64,000 bases of DNA from Acinetobacter indicus CIP 110367 (GTDB taxonomy: Bacteria; Pseudomonadota; Gammaproteobacteria; Pseudomonadales; Moraxellaceae): contig NZ_KI530757.1 of the NCBI RefSeq assembly GCF_000488255.1, forward strand, positions 1 through 64,000, given 5' to 3'. Shown here piece by piece: positions 39,275 to 48,903 of the stretch (position 1 is its first letter; each line of letters starts with the position of its first letter). The notes under the pieces are model-generated. The model saw nothing but the letters and a program-made list of their open reading frames with translations. It did not search any database and had not been told where the DNA came from. A program made the position numbers and the translations under genes.

Positions 39275-40222
39275 TTAACGTGAAGCACGCATTTTATCTG
39301 GTAGGGCCGGTGCTTCCAGCCGTGGCCCATTATAATCTGGAATGCTGCCAAAACGCGGGTCCTGATTGACCCACTGGTCACGTGCCTCGCTCAGCTCGTC
39401 CTGGGTACGTCCGACAAAGTTCCACCATAGTAAAATCGCGGATTCAAATGGCTCACCGCCCAGTAACAGTACGCGTGCACCCTGGTGCAGTTCAATCTCA
39501 ATGTCCTGCAGACCCGGCTCCAGCACCACCATATTGTCTTCGTTCAGTTCATGCTGGTTAATATGCGCCGTGCCTTCTAGCGCCATAAAGCCATATTCAA
39601 AGGCCGGATTCAGCTGAAGCCGGGTGCGTACCGTTTCTGCCGCAGTTAAGTCCAATGCCAGTAACGGGCTATGCACCTCAACCGGCGAACGAGTTTCCAG
39701 AAACTCTCCGACCAGTACGGTAAATTCAACCCCATCTCGTGACACCACCGGTAATTCAGGATAATGGTCAAAACGCGGCGGCATATTGCGCTTGGCATCC
39801 GGCAAGGCAATCCACAGCTGGGCCGCATGCATGTGGGTTTCCTGCTCTGGCGCGACTTCGGTATGCGAAATCCCCTGCCCGGCCGTCATCAGGTTAACCT
39901 GTTTCGGCCGGATCAATTGTTTGGAACCGACACTATCGGTATGCATGAGGGTGCCTTCAATCATCCAGGTAAAGGTTTGCAGGCCAATATGCGGATGTGG
40001 TCCGACATCTAGCCCGTCACCCTGCGGAAAGCTGACCGGACCGGCATGGTCTAAAAAGCACCAGGCGCCAATCATGCGTTTATGCCGGCTGGGCAAGGCG
40101 CGTTTAATGACGGTGCCCTGCCCGATTTCTGCACGGCGCAGCGGCACTTCCTGAATAAACTGCTGGATATATTTTTCACAATCGTCTGAATGGGACAGTT
40201 CGGTATAGTTGGCATTGGTCAT
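39275..40222 (-). CDS. Pirin family protein, second copy
   Basis: A 315-residue bicupin. The N-terminal cupin has the pirin iron-ligand motif (VGPHPHIGLQTFTWMIEG) and GQGISHTEV with the remaining ligands. The C-terminal pirin domain includes GGEPFESAILLWWNFVGRTQDEL. This is the more typical pirin architecture compared with the paralogue at 11079-12077. It is on the same strand as GST with a 131-bp gap; co-transcription is possible. The function is unknown. Confidence 0.9.
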   Translation of the reverse strand: MTNANYTELSHSDDCEKYIQQFIQEVPLRRAEIGQGTVIKRALPSRHKRMIGAWCFLDHAGPVSFPQGDGLDVGPHPHIGLQTFTWMIEGTLMHTDSVGSKQLIRPKQVNLMTAGQGISHTEVAPEQETHMHAAQLWIALPDAKRNMPPRFDHYPELPVVSRDGVEFTVLVGEFLETRSPVEVHSPLLALDLTAAETVRTRLQLNPAFEYGFMALEGTAHINQHELNEDNMVVLEPGLQDIEIELHQGARVLLLGGEPFESAILLWWNFVGRTQDELSEARDQWVNQDPRFGSIPDYNGPRLEAPALPDKMRASR

Positions 40223-40516
40223 AGTTGTATCCTAACTCTGGCGATGTTCCATGTCGCTCATCTTGTTGTTTATCTTATACGCGGATGCTGCATGAGTTTG
40301 CTATAGTTCAGTTAATATGCAGCATTCTCCTGGCAGAACAATCAAAAAATCGCTTTTTGTTGTAAGGATTCATGTGAGCACCAGCGCACAATTTCCTCTC
40401 TTTTCCTGCCGTTTTGAGGCTTTTTTTCAGCAAATTACCCATATTTAGGGAGGTCTTTTTTTAATCGTCAAAGCTATACTATTACTTTGATTTTATTAAA
40501 GACTTGGGGCAATTCT
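40223..40516. other. Divergent intergenic region
   Basis: A 294-bp gap between the pirin gene (minus) and the diguanylate cyclase gene (plus). It is AT-rich near the right end and should contain both promoters. No repeat or hairpin of note is seen. Confidence 0.4.
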
Positions 40517-41809
40517 ATGAAGATGGGAAATCGGATTAGAATGTCGACGAATTCAACAGATCTTGCACCCGATGATTCGGATCGACATATTTTACAAGCG
40601 TCAGAGTGCGACCTGGAAAGTCGTCAGGCCCTGGAACAGGCCCTGCAAGATCCGGCTGCCCGTATTCCGCCCCAGTTTGAAGACTATTTTTATAAATTCC
40701 AGACCATTCACCAGAAGCTGTATTTACAACAGGTCAATCACATTGGCCAGCTGGCATTTTTACTGTACTTTTTCGCCGATTATTTTGTACTGCCCGATGT
40801 CAGTCTGCTCTCCGGTATCGCCAGAGTCATCGTGATTGTACTGGCCATCAGCATTAATTATTTCCTGTTCAAATATGTGAAAGATATCCGGATCCATGAC
40901 CAGATTTTACCGGTCGGCACGCTGGTTTGTGCCGGCCTGTGGTTTTATCTGATGTCCTTGTCGAACAGCCCCTATATCGATATCTATATCTATGCCTCGG
41001 TCATTTTTGTGGTGCTGGCCAATTTGTGTATTCAGGTGCGCTTTAAGCCGGCGCTATATACCTCGTTTTTAATCAGTACCGTGGTGTTTTTAGGCGTATC
41101 TAACTTAACCAGCGCCATTGAAACCATTATTTTTGCGCTGGTCTATCTGCCAATCTGGCTGTTCAGTTTATATATCAGCTGGACCAATACCCTGAATGCA
41201 CGGCGTAATTTTCTCAGAACCATGCTAAATGACTGGAATTTCCATATTCTGCAAGAGTTGGCGCATACCGACGAGCTGACCCAGCTCAGCAACCGCCGCC
41301 AGTTTGTGCATATTGCCGAGCATAAGGTACATGAATGGCCGCAGCATGCTTCGACCTGCCTGCTGATGTTTGATGTCGATTATTTCAAGCAGATTAATGA
41401 CACCCATGGTCATGATGTCGGTGATCAGGTGCTGCAGACCATTGCTGATATTGCCCGTAAGGAAATGCGGCGCAAGGATATTCTGGCGCGTTTTGGTGGC
41501 GAGGAATTTACCGCTTTACTCACCGAAACCAGTCTGCAGGATGCACTGCTGATTGCCGAACGTTTAAGAACCAAAATTGCCCAGCACCGGATTTATATTG
41601 GCCAGAATATCAGCCTGAATTTTACCGTTTCGATTGGGGTATCTGAGCTCAAAGCCGAACAGCCTGATTTAACCACATTAATTAAAGAAGCTGATATTGC
41701 CTTATACGCGGCCAAACAGCATGGGCGTAATTGTGTACTGCACTATGATATTGGCATGAGCGAACCGAAAAAACCGGCCTGCCCGTCCAATATTTCCTGG
41801 GTGGTTTAA
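40517..41809 (+). CDS. Membrane-bound diguanylate cyclase (GGDEF)
   Basis: A protein of about 430 residues with an N-terminal cytoplasmic stretch, five or six hydrophobic helices (about 75-225) and a C-terminal GGDEF domain. The active site is GGEEF at 327-331, a catalytically competent variant, and the inhibitory I-site RxxD is present at 318-321. It should therefore make cyclic di-GMP and be product-inhibited. No known sensor domain is recognised; the membrane part resembles MASE-type sensors. GGGG 7 bases before the ATG at 40517 supports this start, though 40487 and 40541 are possible. Confidence 0.9.
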   Translation: MKMGNRIRMSTNSTDLAPDDSDRHILQASECDLESRQALEQALQDPAARIPPQFEDYFYKFQTIHQKLYLQQVNHIGQLAFLLYFFADYFVLPDVSLLSGIARVIVIVLAISINYFLFKYVKDIRIHDQILPVGTLVCAGLWFYLMSLSNSPYIDIYIYASVIFVVLANLCIQVRFKPALYTSFLISTVVFLGVSNLTSAIETIIFALVYLPIWLFSLYISWTNTLNARRNFLRTMLNDWNFHILQELAHTDELTQLSNRRQFVHIAEHKVHEWPQHASTCLLMFDVDYFKQINDTHGHDVGDQVLQTIADIARKEMRRKDILARFGGEEFTALLTETSLQDALLIAERLRTKIAQHRIYIGQNISLNFTVSIGVSELKAEQPDLTTLIKEADIALYAAKQHGRNCVLHYDIGMSEPKKPACPSNISWVV

Positions 41810-41817
41810 ATACAAAA

Positions 41818-41835
41818 AGAGCGCCGAGGCGCTCT
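41818..41835 (+). terminator. Terminator of the diguanylate cyclase gene
   Basis: A 7-bp stem AGAGCGC / GCGCTCT with a short loop and six T residues, 9 bases after the stop. Confidence 0.9.
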
Positions 41836-41882
41836 TTTTTAAATAATTTCGGGCTTCTAAACTGCCGCGCACCTTGCGCCGA

Positions 41883-42016
41883 TTTTAAAAGCAATGCTTT
41901 AAAATGGGCTCATGGCGTAATTCAGGCACAAAGCAATGCTTCGTAAAACCCCACTGCTGCGGGCACAGCCCTTGGCGTAATTCAGGCGGACAGCAGTACT
42001 GTCCGAAAGCCCTGAA
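41883..42016. repeat. Short direct and inverted repeats beyond the guaA 3' end
   Basis: TGGCGTAATTCAGGC occurs twice (about 41912 and 41973). Each copy is preceded or followed by a palindromic block: AAGCAATGCTT (twice) or GGACAG-CAGTA-CTGTCC. The second copy pairs with GCCCTGAATTAC just past the guaA stop, making a long hairpin GTAATTCAGG / CCTGAATTAC with the GGACAG stem nested inside. It may terminate guaA, but the duplicated units suggest a small dispersed repeat family. Confidence 0.6.
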
Positions 42017-43585
42017 TTACTCCCATTCAATTGTTGCAGGTGGTTTAGACGATACGTCATATACCACACGTGAAACGTCTTTAATCTCGTTCATAATACG
42101 AGTTGAAATACGATCTACCAGATCATATGGCAGGTGCGCGAAACGTGCTGTCATAAAGTCAACTGTTTCAACGGCACGCAGGGCAACAACCCAGGCATAA
42201 CGACGGCCATCACCCACCACCCCAACAGATTTCACTGGCTGGAATACAGCAAAGGCTTGTGCAGTTTTGTCATACCAGCCGCTGGCACGCAGTTCCTGCA
42301 TAAAGATGTCATCAGCCAGACGTAAAATGTCGGCATATTCTTTTTTCACTTCACCCAGAATACGCACGCCCAAACCTGGACCCGGGAATGGATGACGGTA
42401 AATCATGCTGTGTGGCAGACCTAAAGTGGTGCCCAGTTTACGTACTTCATCTTTAAACAGGTCACGTAACGGTTCAACCAGTTCAAAAGCCAAATCATCC
42501 GGTAAACCACCCACGTTGTGGTGTGATTTAATTACATGCGCCTTGCCCTGTTTGCTGGCGGCAGATTCAATCACGTCTGGATAAATCGTACCTTGTGCCA
42601 GGAATTTCACACCATCTAATTTACGTGCTTCTTCAGCAAACACTTCAATAAATTCACGACCAATAATCTTACGTTTCGCTTCAGGATCAGTGACCCCTGC
42701 CAGTGCAGACAGGAAACGGTCTTCCGCATCGGCACGAATCACGCGGATCCCCATGTTGTCAGCAAACATTTGCATAACCTGGTCGCCTTCGTTTAAACGC
42801 AGCAAACCGTTGTCTACAAATACACAGGTCAACTGATCGCCAATTGCTTTATGCAGCAATGCAGCAACCACAGAAGAGTCCACACCACCTGACAGACCTA
42901 GCAGTACTTTTTCATCGCCAATCTGTTCACGTAGCTGTTCTACACGCAGATCGATAATGTGCTCTGGTGTCCACAGACCACGACAGCCACAAATCTGGTG
43001 TACGAAGTTCGACAGTAATTCTGCACCTTTAGAGGTATGCGTCACTTCCGGGTGGAACTGGATGCCGTAGAAACGACGTGTTTCGTCAGATACCATGGCA
43101 ATTGGGCAGCTTGGGGTTTGTGCTGTTACCTGGAAACCTTCCGGAATACGGGCAACTTTATCGCCGTGGCTCATCCAGACATGCAGCTGGTTTTCACGGT
43201 CTTGCAGGTTACCAATCAGCTGGTCACGCACCACGATGTCTACTTCTGCATAGCCAAACTCATGGACAGTACCTGGCTCAACTTTACCGCCAAGCTGTTC
43301 GCACATGGTTTGCAGGCCATAACAAATGCCCAATACCGGCACACCCAGTTCAAACACCACTTGTGGTGCACGCGGGCTGCCTTCCTGGTGAACGCTTTCA
43401 GGTCCACCCGACAAGATGATACCGTTTGGATTAAATGCACGAATGTCTTCTTCAGACATGTCATAGGCATACATTTCAGAATATACGCCAGCTTCACGAA
43501 CACGACGTGCGATGAGCTGACTATATTGAGAACCGAAATCCAGAATCAGGATACGATCTTCAGTAATTTGAGTATTGGTAGTCAT
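42017..43585 (-). CDS. guaA: GMP synthase (glutamine-hydrolysing)
   Basis: A 522-residue enzyme that aminates XMP to GMP. The N-terminal class I glutamine amidotransferase has the nucleophile Cys in VLGICYGLQ and the His-Glu pair in [11 protein letters not shown]. The ATP pyrophosphatase domain has the PP-loop LSGGVDSSV, and the C-terminal dimerisation domain ends PPATIEWE as expected. The ATG at 43585 gives the family start (MTTNTQ). guaA 3' ends are frequent integration sites for genomic islands; none is present here, only short repeats. Confidence 0.97.
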   Translation of the reverse strand: MTTNTQITEDRILILDFGSQYSQLIARRVREAGVYSEMYAYDMSEEDIRAFNPNGIILSGGPESVHQEGSPRAPQVVFELGVPVLGICYGLQTMCEQLGGKVEPGTVHEFGYAEVDIVVRDQLIGNLQDRENQLHVWMSHGDKVARIPEGFQVTAQTPSCPIAMVSDETRRFYGIQFHPEVTHTSKGAELLSNFVHQICGCRGLWTPEHIIDLRVEQLREQIGDEKVLLGLSGGVDSSVVAALLHKAIGDQLTCVFVDNGLLRLNEGDQVMQMFADNMGIRVIRADAEDRFLSALAGVTDPEAKRKIIGREFIEVFAEEARKLDGVKFLAQGTIYPDVIESAASKQGKAHVIKSHHNVGGLPDDLAFELVEPLRDLFKDEVRKLGTTLGLPHSMIYRHPFPGPGLGVRILGEVKKEYADILRLADDIFMQELRASGWYDKTAQAFAVFQPVKSVGVVGDGRRYAWVVALRAVETVDFMTARFAHLPYDLVDRISTRIMNEIKDVSRVVYDVSSKPPATIEWE

Positions 43586-43749
43586 GACAAACAACTATGA
43601 GAGGCAAACGAATATAAGCGCCGTATTCTAGCATTTTTTCTGCGCATTAAACACAAGATTCAGATCAGTCTGTGCGGATCCCCGAATCAGGCCGCTACCG
43701 GCAGATGTTCTCGACCCTCTTCTTTATTATCTATTTAGGCAAAAAATAA

Positions 43750-43765
43750 GGCAGCCGGAGCTGCC
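43750..43765 (-). terminator. Terminator of the DoxX gene
   Basis: A 6-bp stem GGCAGC / GCTGCC with a tetraloop, followed on the minus strand by TTATTTTTT. Confidence 0.75.
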
Positions 43766-43805
43766 TGTACTGAATGACGGGAAAATTATTTCCCTGCATT
43801 GCGTC

Positions 43806-44222
43806 TTATTTTTCAATCAGATGATCCAGACTCAGTTTACCTGCACCTTGCAGCACCAATAGCAGGAAACCACCTGAAATCGCCAGGTTCTTCATCAGGT
43901 TAACCGCATCTTCCGGTGCGCCATGGAACATAAATGCAGTCAGCAAACTGAATACTGCCAGTGCCAATGCCACCAGACGGGTTTGCAGACCCAGTAAAAT
44001 TGCCAGACCACCACCCAGCTCCAGCAGAATCACCAGCGGTAACAGGCCACCCGGCACCCCCATCGCTTCCATATAGCCCACCGTTGCGCTATAGCCGGCA
44101 ATTTTGCCCCAGCCCGACACAATAAAAATATAAGCCAACAAGACACGCGCCAGTAGCAGCGACAGGTTGTTTAAGGCAGGGGTTTGAAAGATTTTGGCAA
44201 CCACAGTATTTGGATTAAACAT
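43806..44222 (-). CDS. DoxX family membrane protein
   Basis: A 138-residue protein with four predicted membrane helices. LARVLLAYIFIVSGWGKIAGYS and GGLLPLVILLELGGGLAILLGLQTRLVAL are the conserved DoxX/YphA-type blocks. Family members are linked to thiol and oxidative stress, but the biochemical function is not settled. It stands alone between terminators. Confidence 0.88.
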   Translation of the reverse strand: MFNPNTVVAKIFQTPALNNLSLLLARVLLAYIFIVSGWGKIAGYSATVGYMEAMGVPGGLLPLVILLELGGGLAILLGLQTRLVALALAVFSLLTAFMFHGAPEDAVNLMKNLAISGGFLLLVLQGAGKLSLDHLIEK

Positions 44223-44415
44223 GAGAGAACCTACAGCAGATCAGTAAAAAGATGCTGCTATCTTAGGGACTGGCCGAAGATCAAAAAATCAACATTTCAA
44301 AGATGTATCGTTGCAAATTTAGAATGATGACAGCGGAAATTTATTTACGTTTTTCTACTGACTTTCACCAACCGGACTGATAGGATTTGACTACATTTCT
44401 GCTTGTTTTTCCCTC

Positions 44416-45054
44416 ATGGAACTGATTGATTTTATCCTGCATGTTGATGCGCATTTACTTGAGTTCATTACCAATTATGGGGTCTGGATTTATGCCATCC
44501 TGTTTCTGATTATTTTTGTTGAAACCGGTCTGGTGGTGATGCCCTTTTTACCGGGAGACAGCCTGTTATTTGCAGCCGGTGCGCTGGCGGCCTCGACCGG
44601 TGCCATGGATCCGTGGTTATTGGGCGGCTTACTGTTTATTGCCGCTGTCTTGGGCGATACCCTGAACTATCATATTGGTAAATATATTGGGCCACGGGTA
44701 TTTGAAATTGAATCACGCTTTATTAATAAAAAACACCTAATTGCCACCCAGCAATTCTTTGCCAAGCATGGCGGTAAAACCATTATTTTTGCCCGTTTTG
44801 TGCCTTTTGCCCGCACCTTTGCCCCTTTTGTTGCCGGTGCCGGGAGCATGAACTATAAATACTTTCTAACCTATAACGTAGTGGGCGCTTTCTGCTGGAT
44901 TGGCTCATTTATTACCCTGGGTTATCTGTTTGGTAACATGCCAATTGTGAAAGAGAATTTTACCTATCTGATTTTTGGCATCATTATTTTAAGTGTCTTG
45001 CCGGGGGTGATTGGTTTTGCCCGCCAGAAGCTGAAAAAGCAGGTCCGCGCTTAA
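44416..45054 (+). CDS. DedA family membrane protein
   Basis: A 212-residue inner-membrane protein with the DedA/VTT domain: FVETGLVVMPFLPGDSLLFAAGALA, the LGDTLNYHIGKYIG segment and FARFVPFARTFAPFVAGAGSM with the conserved arginines. DedA proteins are flippases or transporters for undecaprenyl-phosphate and other lipids and affect envelope stress and drug tolerance. It overlaps the convergent LysE gene by 4 bases. Confidence 0.92.
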   Translation: MELIDFILHVDAHLLEFITNYGVWIYAILFLIIFVETGLVVMPFLPGDSLLFAAGALAASTGAMDPWLLGGLLFIAAVLGDTLNYHIGKYIGPRVFEIESRFINKKHLIATQQFFAKHGGKTIIFARFVPFARTFAPFVAGAGSMNYKYFLTYNVVGAFCWIGSFITLGYLFGNMPIVKENFTYLIFGIIILSVLPGVIGFARQKLKKQVRA

Positions 45055-45650
45055 GCGAAAAAACGCAGAATAACCGGAAAAGCACACAGCACCAGCAACA
45101 TGGCCGATCCTTTATACAAGAGATCGGCTTTTATTTGCTTGGATTCTCCCGATAAAATCGCGCGACCAAAAGACATCCAGAACAGCGCAGTCGGCAACAG
45201 CACCAGACAGAACACTGCATAAACCATCAAGAAATTGGTCGGATTATCCCAGGTTTCAGTCGGTAAAATCCCGGCAGCAAAAAGTAGTGCCTTGGGATTT
45301 TTTAAGGTGGCAAAAAACAGCTGATGCGGGCGGATAGACGGGTTGAGCTGGTTATGCTTGACCAGATGCGCATGCTTCCACAAATGAAAAGCCGTCCACA
45401 GCACATATAGTGCGCTCAGGCCATGCAGAATATGGCTTAAATACGGCCAGATTGGGACGGTCAGATGAATCAGCAGCGCCCACAAACTGATGGCATATAA
45501 ATAGCCGAGCAGCTCGGCAGGCACAAATAAACTGGTTCTGGCAATCCCATGTTGATGTGCTGAACTTGCAAGCAAAGCATTGGTTGGTCCCGGAATAAGC
45601 AGAACCGCAATCATTGCCAGCACAAACAGCCAACTTTCAATCATAGACAC
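45051..45650 (-). CDS. LysE family exporter
   Basis: A 199-residue inner-membrane protein with about six helices. LIPGPTNALLASSAHQHG and FFATLKNPKALLFAAGILP are LysE/RhtB superfamily motifs. It is only distantly similar to the LysE-type gene at 23347-23967. The substrate is unknown. Confidence 0.85.
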   Translation of the reverse strand: MSMIESWLFVLAMIAVLLIPGPTNALLASSAHQHGIARTSLFVPAELLGYLYAISLWALLIHLTVPIWPYLSHILHGLSALYVLWTAFHLWKHAHLVKHNQLNPSIRPHQLFFATLKNPKALLFAAGILPTETWDNPTNFLMVYAVFCLVLLPTALFWMSFGRAILSGESKQIKADLLYKGSAMLLVLCAFPVILRFFA

Positions 45651-45863
45651 CTGAGATTACCTGAAATTAGGCGCACACCTTATATTAATTTGATAAAAAC
45701 TGACAAGTTTTTCTCACGACTGGGAGGATATTTGGACAGACAAAAAAGCCTTTATTTTTATTTAAATTCAAGATTTTTAATAATTTTTTCTGAAACATTT
45801 TGCTAAGATTTTTCACGCTGTGACTCGCATAAACTGCCAGCCTAGCGTGAAAAATGCGAAGCC

Positions 45864-46256
45864 TTAACTGGCCTGCTTGGTGCGTACAATAATTGGACAG
45901 CCTTTAAAACGCGCCGCCTGCACAATGGCTTCCTGCTCGCCCAGCACCCGTGCCAGTTCGGTATTTTTGGTATTGGAGGATTGTCCCATATTGACCGAAA
46001 CACTTGGGCCAATGCCCCAGCCGCCACGACTGCCCCAGCCTCCACCAAGACCAACCCCCACACCAACACCGGTCCGTTTAGGTGCCTGTACGCCCTGATC
46101 AATATAGGACTGAATCCGGTTATATTCGCTTTGCAGCTGCTGACAGTTCAGCGCCTGATAATGTGTAGGCGAGACATAGGTCGGTTTAACCGTCGTGGCA
46201 CAGGCACCCAGCAGCAAGGTTCCGGCAGCCATCAGGCTGATATACAGTGTTTTCAT
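45864..46256 (-). CDS. Putative lipoprotein with a Gly-rich segment
   Basis: A 130-residue predicted lipoprotein (lipobox LLLGAC). The region after the mature Cys contains YQALNCQQLQSEYNRIQSYI, a helix with a Cys. A Gly-rich stretch (GVGVGVGLGGGWGSRGG) precedes GIGPSVSVNMG, and the C-terminus has a second Cys (FKGCPIIV). Similar small lipoproteins occur in Acinetobacter, but I know no function. The frame opens at 46289; the signal peptide sets the ATG at 46256. It starts 8 bases after the ParA stop, so it is probably in that operon. Confidence 0.7.
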   Translation of the reverse strand: MKTLYISLMAAGTLLLGACATTVKPTYVSPTHYQALNCQQLQSEYNRIQSYIDQGVQAPKRTGVGVGVGLGGGWGSRGGWGIGPSVSVNMGQSSNTKNTELARVLGEQEAIVQAARFKGCPIIVRTKQAS

Positions 46257-46263
46257 GCCCATC

Positions 46264-47106
46264 TCAGGATTGTTTCTGTTCAATCTCATTGAACAACGAT
46301 TGATAGGCCTGCGTCAATTTATGATCTGTAGCAAAATGAATAAGCGGCAGATTTTTATGATGCGACTCTTTCATGATGACTGAGGGTGGCAGCATGCTGT
46401 TAAATACCGGTAAGTGCTCCTCTTTCAGCTGCTCGACCACTTCTCGTGGCAGCTTGGCCTGAGCCTGGAACTGGTTCACTACAATGCCTTCAATCTCCAG
46501 CTCGGCATTATGGTCTTCCTGGGTTTCCAGCACGTTTTCAATCAGGCTGTGCAAGGCACGTTTGGAAAATACATCGCAGTCAAACGGAATCAGCACCCGG
46601 TCAGCCGCAATCAGTGCCGACAAGGTAAAGAAGTTAAACGCCGGCGGTGTATCAATAAAGACCCGCTCATAACGCCCGGCCAGTGAGGCCAAGGCATCCC
46701 GTAATTTATAGATTTTATGTTTGCTTTCTAAGGCATGGGCCAGACTGCCCAAGTCCGGACTGGCTGGAATTACATCCAGATTTGGAAAGGGCGATTGATG
46801 CACATAGGCTTCCAGCCCCTTGGCGCGGCTTTTTAAGATCGAGCCCAGGGCATTGCCAATTAAGCCTTTGCTTTGGGTATTGCCCAGCACTTCTTCAAAA
46901 TAGTTCTGGATATTTGGCTCTAGTGCCGGCTTATGGGTGGAATAGGTGGCATCATCACCCAGTAAATACTGGCTGGAGTTGGCTTGCGGGTCCAAATCAA
47001 TGACCAGGGTTTTAAAGCCCTGATGGGCACTGATAGCGGCCAGATTGACCGTAATACTGGATTTTCCAACGCCGCCTTTCTGGTTAAAGACCACACGTGT
47101 TCGCAT
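46264..47106 (-). CDS. ParA-family ATPase
   Basis: A 280-residue deviant-Walker ATPase: VVFNQKGGVGKSS is the P-loop, LVIDLDPQANSSQYLLG carries the A' Asp, and VFIDTPPAFNF is the Walker B equivalent. It resembles chromosomal orphan ParA/Soj proteins that position cargo rather than plasmid partitioning pairs, because no parB follows. The ATG at 47106 is the start. Confidence 0.88.
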   Translation of the reverse strand: MRTRVVFNQKGGVGKSSITVNLAAISAHQGFKTLVIDLDPQANSSQYLLGDDATYSTHKPALEPNIQNYFEEVLGNTQSKGLIGNALGSILKSRAKGLEAYVHQSPFPNLDVIPASPDLGSLAHALESKHKIYKLRDALASLAGRYERVFIDTPPAFNFFTLSALIAADRVLIPFDCDVFSKRALHSLIENVLETQEDHNAELEIEGIVVNQFQAQAKLPREVVEQLKEEHLPVFNSMLPPSVIMKESHHKNLPLIHFATDHKLTQAYQSLFNEIEQKQS

Positions 47107-47186
47107 GTCTATCCCTCTGATTTTATATTCTAATTGGCTCAAGTGTAGCGAAGTATAGCCGAGAGATAGACATTATTGTCGAACAA

Positions 47187-47579
47187 TTAACCAAAACTTG
47201 GCTTGATCATCACCAGCGCGATAATCGCCAGCAGTGCAACCAGGGCTATGCCCCAGCCGGCGCGACGTTGCACCAGTAAAATACTGTCCGTTTTACGGTA
47301 GGCTTTCATTAACGAAGACAGCATCACCAGGAATAAAATGATTTTGGCATAAAACCAGGTTTCGACCTGAAAATCCTTTAATGCCAGCAGCACAATTCCG
47401 GTTACTACTATCAGCGTAACCGATAAATGTTGTAGCGTCACCCATAGTGTGCGTCCGGCCGGATTGGGCTGGTTGCCCTGCACGCCTTTAAATAAGGTCA
47501 GGCCACGGGCCAGCAGAATGACCAGCAATACGCTGATGCTGGTCATATGAATAATTTTAAGTAAAAGTTGGGTTTCCAT
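47187..47579 (-). CDS. SirB2 family membrane protein
   Basis: A 130-residue protein with four predicted helices. LLLKIIHMTSISVLLVILLARGL and WVTLQHLSVTLIVVTGIVLLAL contain the conserved histidines of the SirB family, and YAKIILFLVMLSSLMKAYRK fits the third helix. No biochemical function is established for the family. It is between bolA and parA on the same strand. Confidence 0.82.
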   Translation of the reverse strand: METQLLLKIIHMTSISVLLVILLARGLTLFKGVQGNQPNPAGRTLWVTLQHLSVTLIVVTGIVLLALKDFQVETWFYAKIILFLVMLSSLMKAYRKTDSILLVQRRAGWGIALVALLAIIALVMIKPSFG

Positions 47580-47611
47580 GAACTGTTCTGATCTCTATTT
47601 CTTGTTCCGGG

Positions 47612-47920
47612 TTATTGTTTCGGGGCGTGGGCACATTCCGGGCTTGAGGTATCCTGTCCTTGCCATTCATCCTGAACAAAGGCATGAATTGCCAGCGCAT
47701 GAATCTTGCTTGGACTTAACAGATCACCGACCGCGGCATAGACTTGTTGATGACGCTGCACCAGACGTAAACCGGCAAACTGTTCACTAACGATTACCAC
47801 CTTAAAATGAGATTCCTTCCCCGGATAATAGCCGCCGTGGCCAGAAGATTCATTCACCACGTCTAAATGTGTCGGGTTCAGGGTGTGTAAGCGTTCAATC
47901 AGTTGTTGTTCTATACTCAT
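47612..47920 (-). CDS. BolA family protein
   Basis: A 102-residue BolA-type protein: LDVVNESSGHGGYYPGKESHFKVVIVSEQF, then LRLVQRHQQVYAAVGDLL with the conserved His of the family. BolA proteins pair with monothiol glutaredoxins in iron-sulfur trafficking and influence cell shape. The ATG at 47920 (MSIEQQL) is preferred over the one at 47926 from family alignment. Confidence 0.9.
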   Translation of the reverse strand: MSIEQQLIERLHTLNPTHLDVVNESSGHGGYYPGKESHFKVVIVSEQFAGLRLVQRHQQVYAAVGDLLSPSKIHALAIHAFVQDEWQGQDTSSPECAHAPKQ

Positions 47921-48115
47921 GATCATGCATCCAAAAAGGCCTGAGATTGATCTTAGTATACCCTGTTCTTTTTGCGATATTGTGGCGACCGGCTGAAAAC
48001 CACCTTTTTCCCGCTTGAACCGCCGCTATTGGCTGATTTCACAGCAGAAATCATCTAAACCTTGGTCAAAATGGCTTTTATTTATGCAATCAGCACAAGT
48101 TTTTTCACAAAGTTA

Positions 48116-48144
48116 TTGACCCTGTTTTTGCATAATGTATTATA
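48116..48144 (+). promoter_or_regulatory. Promoter of the tRNA-Gly pair
   Basis: A -35 TTGACC (48116-48121) and -10 TATTAT (48138-48143) with a 16-bp spacer lie just ahead of the first tRNA, consistent with a strong stable-RNA promoter. Confidence 0.7.
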
Positions 48145-48152
48145 CACCGCAT

Positions 48153-48228
<76 letters not shown>

Positions 48229-48274
48229 AATTCTTTTTTGTTCATTTTTTAAAGTAAAAAAATTGATCGACCCT

Positions 48275-48350
<76 letters not shown>

Positions 48351-48359
48351 AATTCAAAA

Positions 48360-48383
48360 AGCCCTAATCGAAAGATTGGGGCT
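48360..48383 (+). terminator. Terminator of the tRNA-Gly transcript
   Basis: A 10-bp stem AGCCCTAATC / GATTGGGGCT (one G-T pair) with a GAAA loop and six T residues. Confidence 0.92.
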
Positions 48384-48474
48384 TTTTTCTTGTTGATTTT
48401 ATTATATTTTTTAAAAACTCTTCTTCCTTTGTTCTTCGATTCAATAAAAAATATTCTTAATGTAATTTGTATTT

Positions 48475-48673
48475 TGTGACCAAGATGTGACCATGGCGTG
48501 CCCACGACAATAAAAATGGTCTCAATTGACCTTAAATGTCCTCAATCGATCACCAATTTTAGAGCTTTTTTGAAGGCAAAAATCACCCAGTTCTCTTCCA
48601 AACAAGGTGTTTTTTTACCAAACGATCAAGGATTTGTGACCATTTCACTTTTTGATGTGACCATTTGTGACCA
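48475..48673. repeat. Five copies of TGTGACCA near the integrase module
   Basis: TGTGACCA occurs at 48475-48482, 48486-48493, 48635-48642, 48656-48663 and 48666-48673, all in the same orientation. Two pairs are 10-11 bp apart, putting them on the same face of the helix. They lie between the tRNA pair and the repressor gene. Clustered direct repeats at an element's end resemble integrase arm-type sites or excisionase/repressor sites. The 325-bp gap (48351-48675) holds these, the tRNA terminator and otherwise AT-rich DNA. Confidence 0.65.
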
Positions 48674-48675
48674 AA

Positions 48676-48903
48676 CTAGCCATTATCATTTTGATTATTA
48701 TCAATTTTCTTAAAAATCAATAAATCGCCCACTTCTACATCTAATGCAATACAAATTTTATCAATGGTTTCAAAATCAATCCGTACAGATTCATCATTAT
48801 AAAGTTTATGCAAAGTAGATTTATTAATTCCAGTACTTCTCACCAAATCAGCAACCTTAAGTTTCCTTTCTGCTAATAAAACCGCCAAGTTTGAGATAAT
48901 CAT
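48676..48903 (-). CDS. Cro/CI-type helix-turn-helix repressor
   Basis: A 75-residue XRE-family regulator: LAVLLAERKLKVADLVRSTGINKSTLHKLYNDESVRIDFETIDKICIALDVEVGDLLIFKK contains the HTH (about 16-37) and the following helices almost whole. It is divergent from the excisionase-integrase genes and probably represses them. The short C-terminal tail (KIDNNQNDNG) is low complexity. It is typical of small integrative elements and prophages. Confidence 0.88.
   Translation of the reverse strand: MIISNLAVLLAERKLKVADLVRSTGINKSTLHKLYNDESVRIDFETIDKICIALDVEVGDLLIFKKIDNNQNDNG

Noticed and set aside
42017-43585. Island integrated at guaA
   Set aside because: Flanking genes are ordinary core genes and no integrase is nearby; only short repeats are seen.
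46264-47106. Plasmid partition locus
   Set aside because: No parB or centromere-like repeats follow ParA, and all neighbours are chromosomal housekeeping genes.
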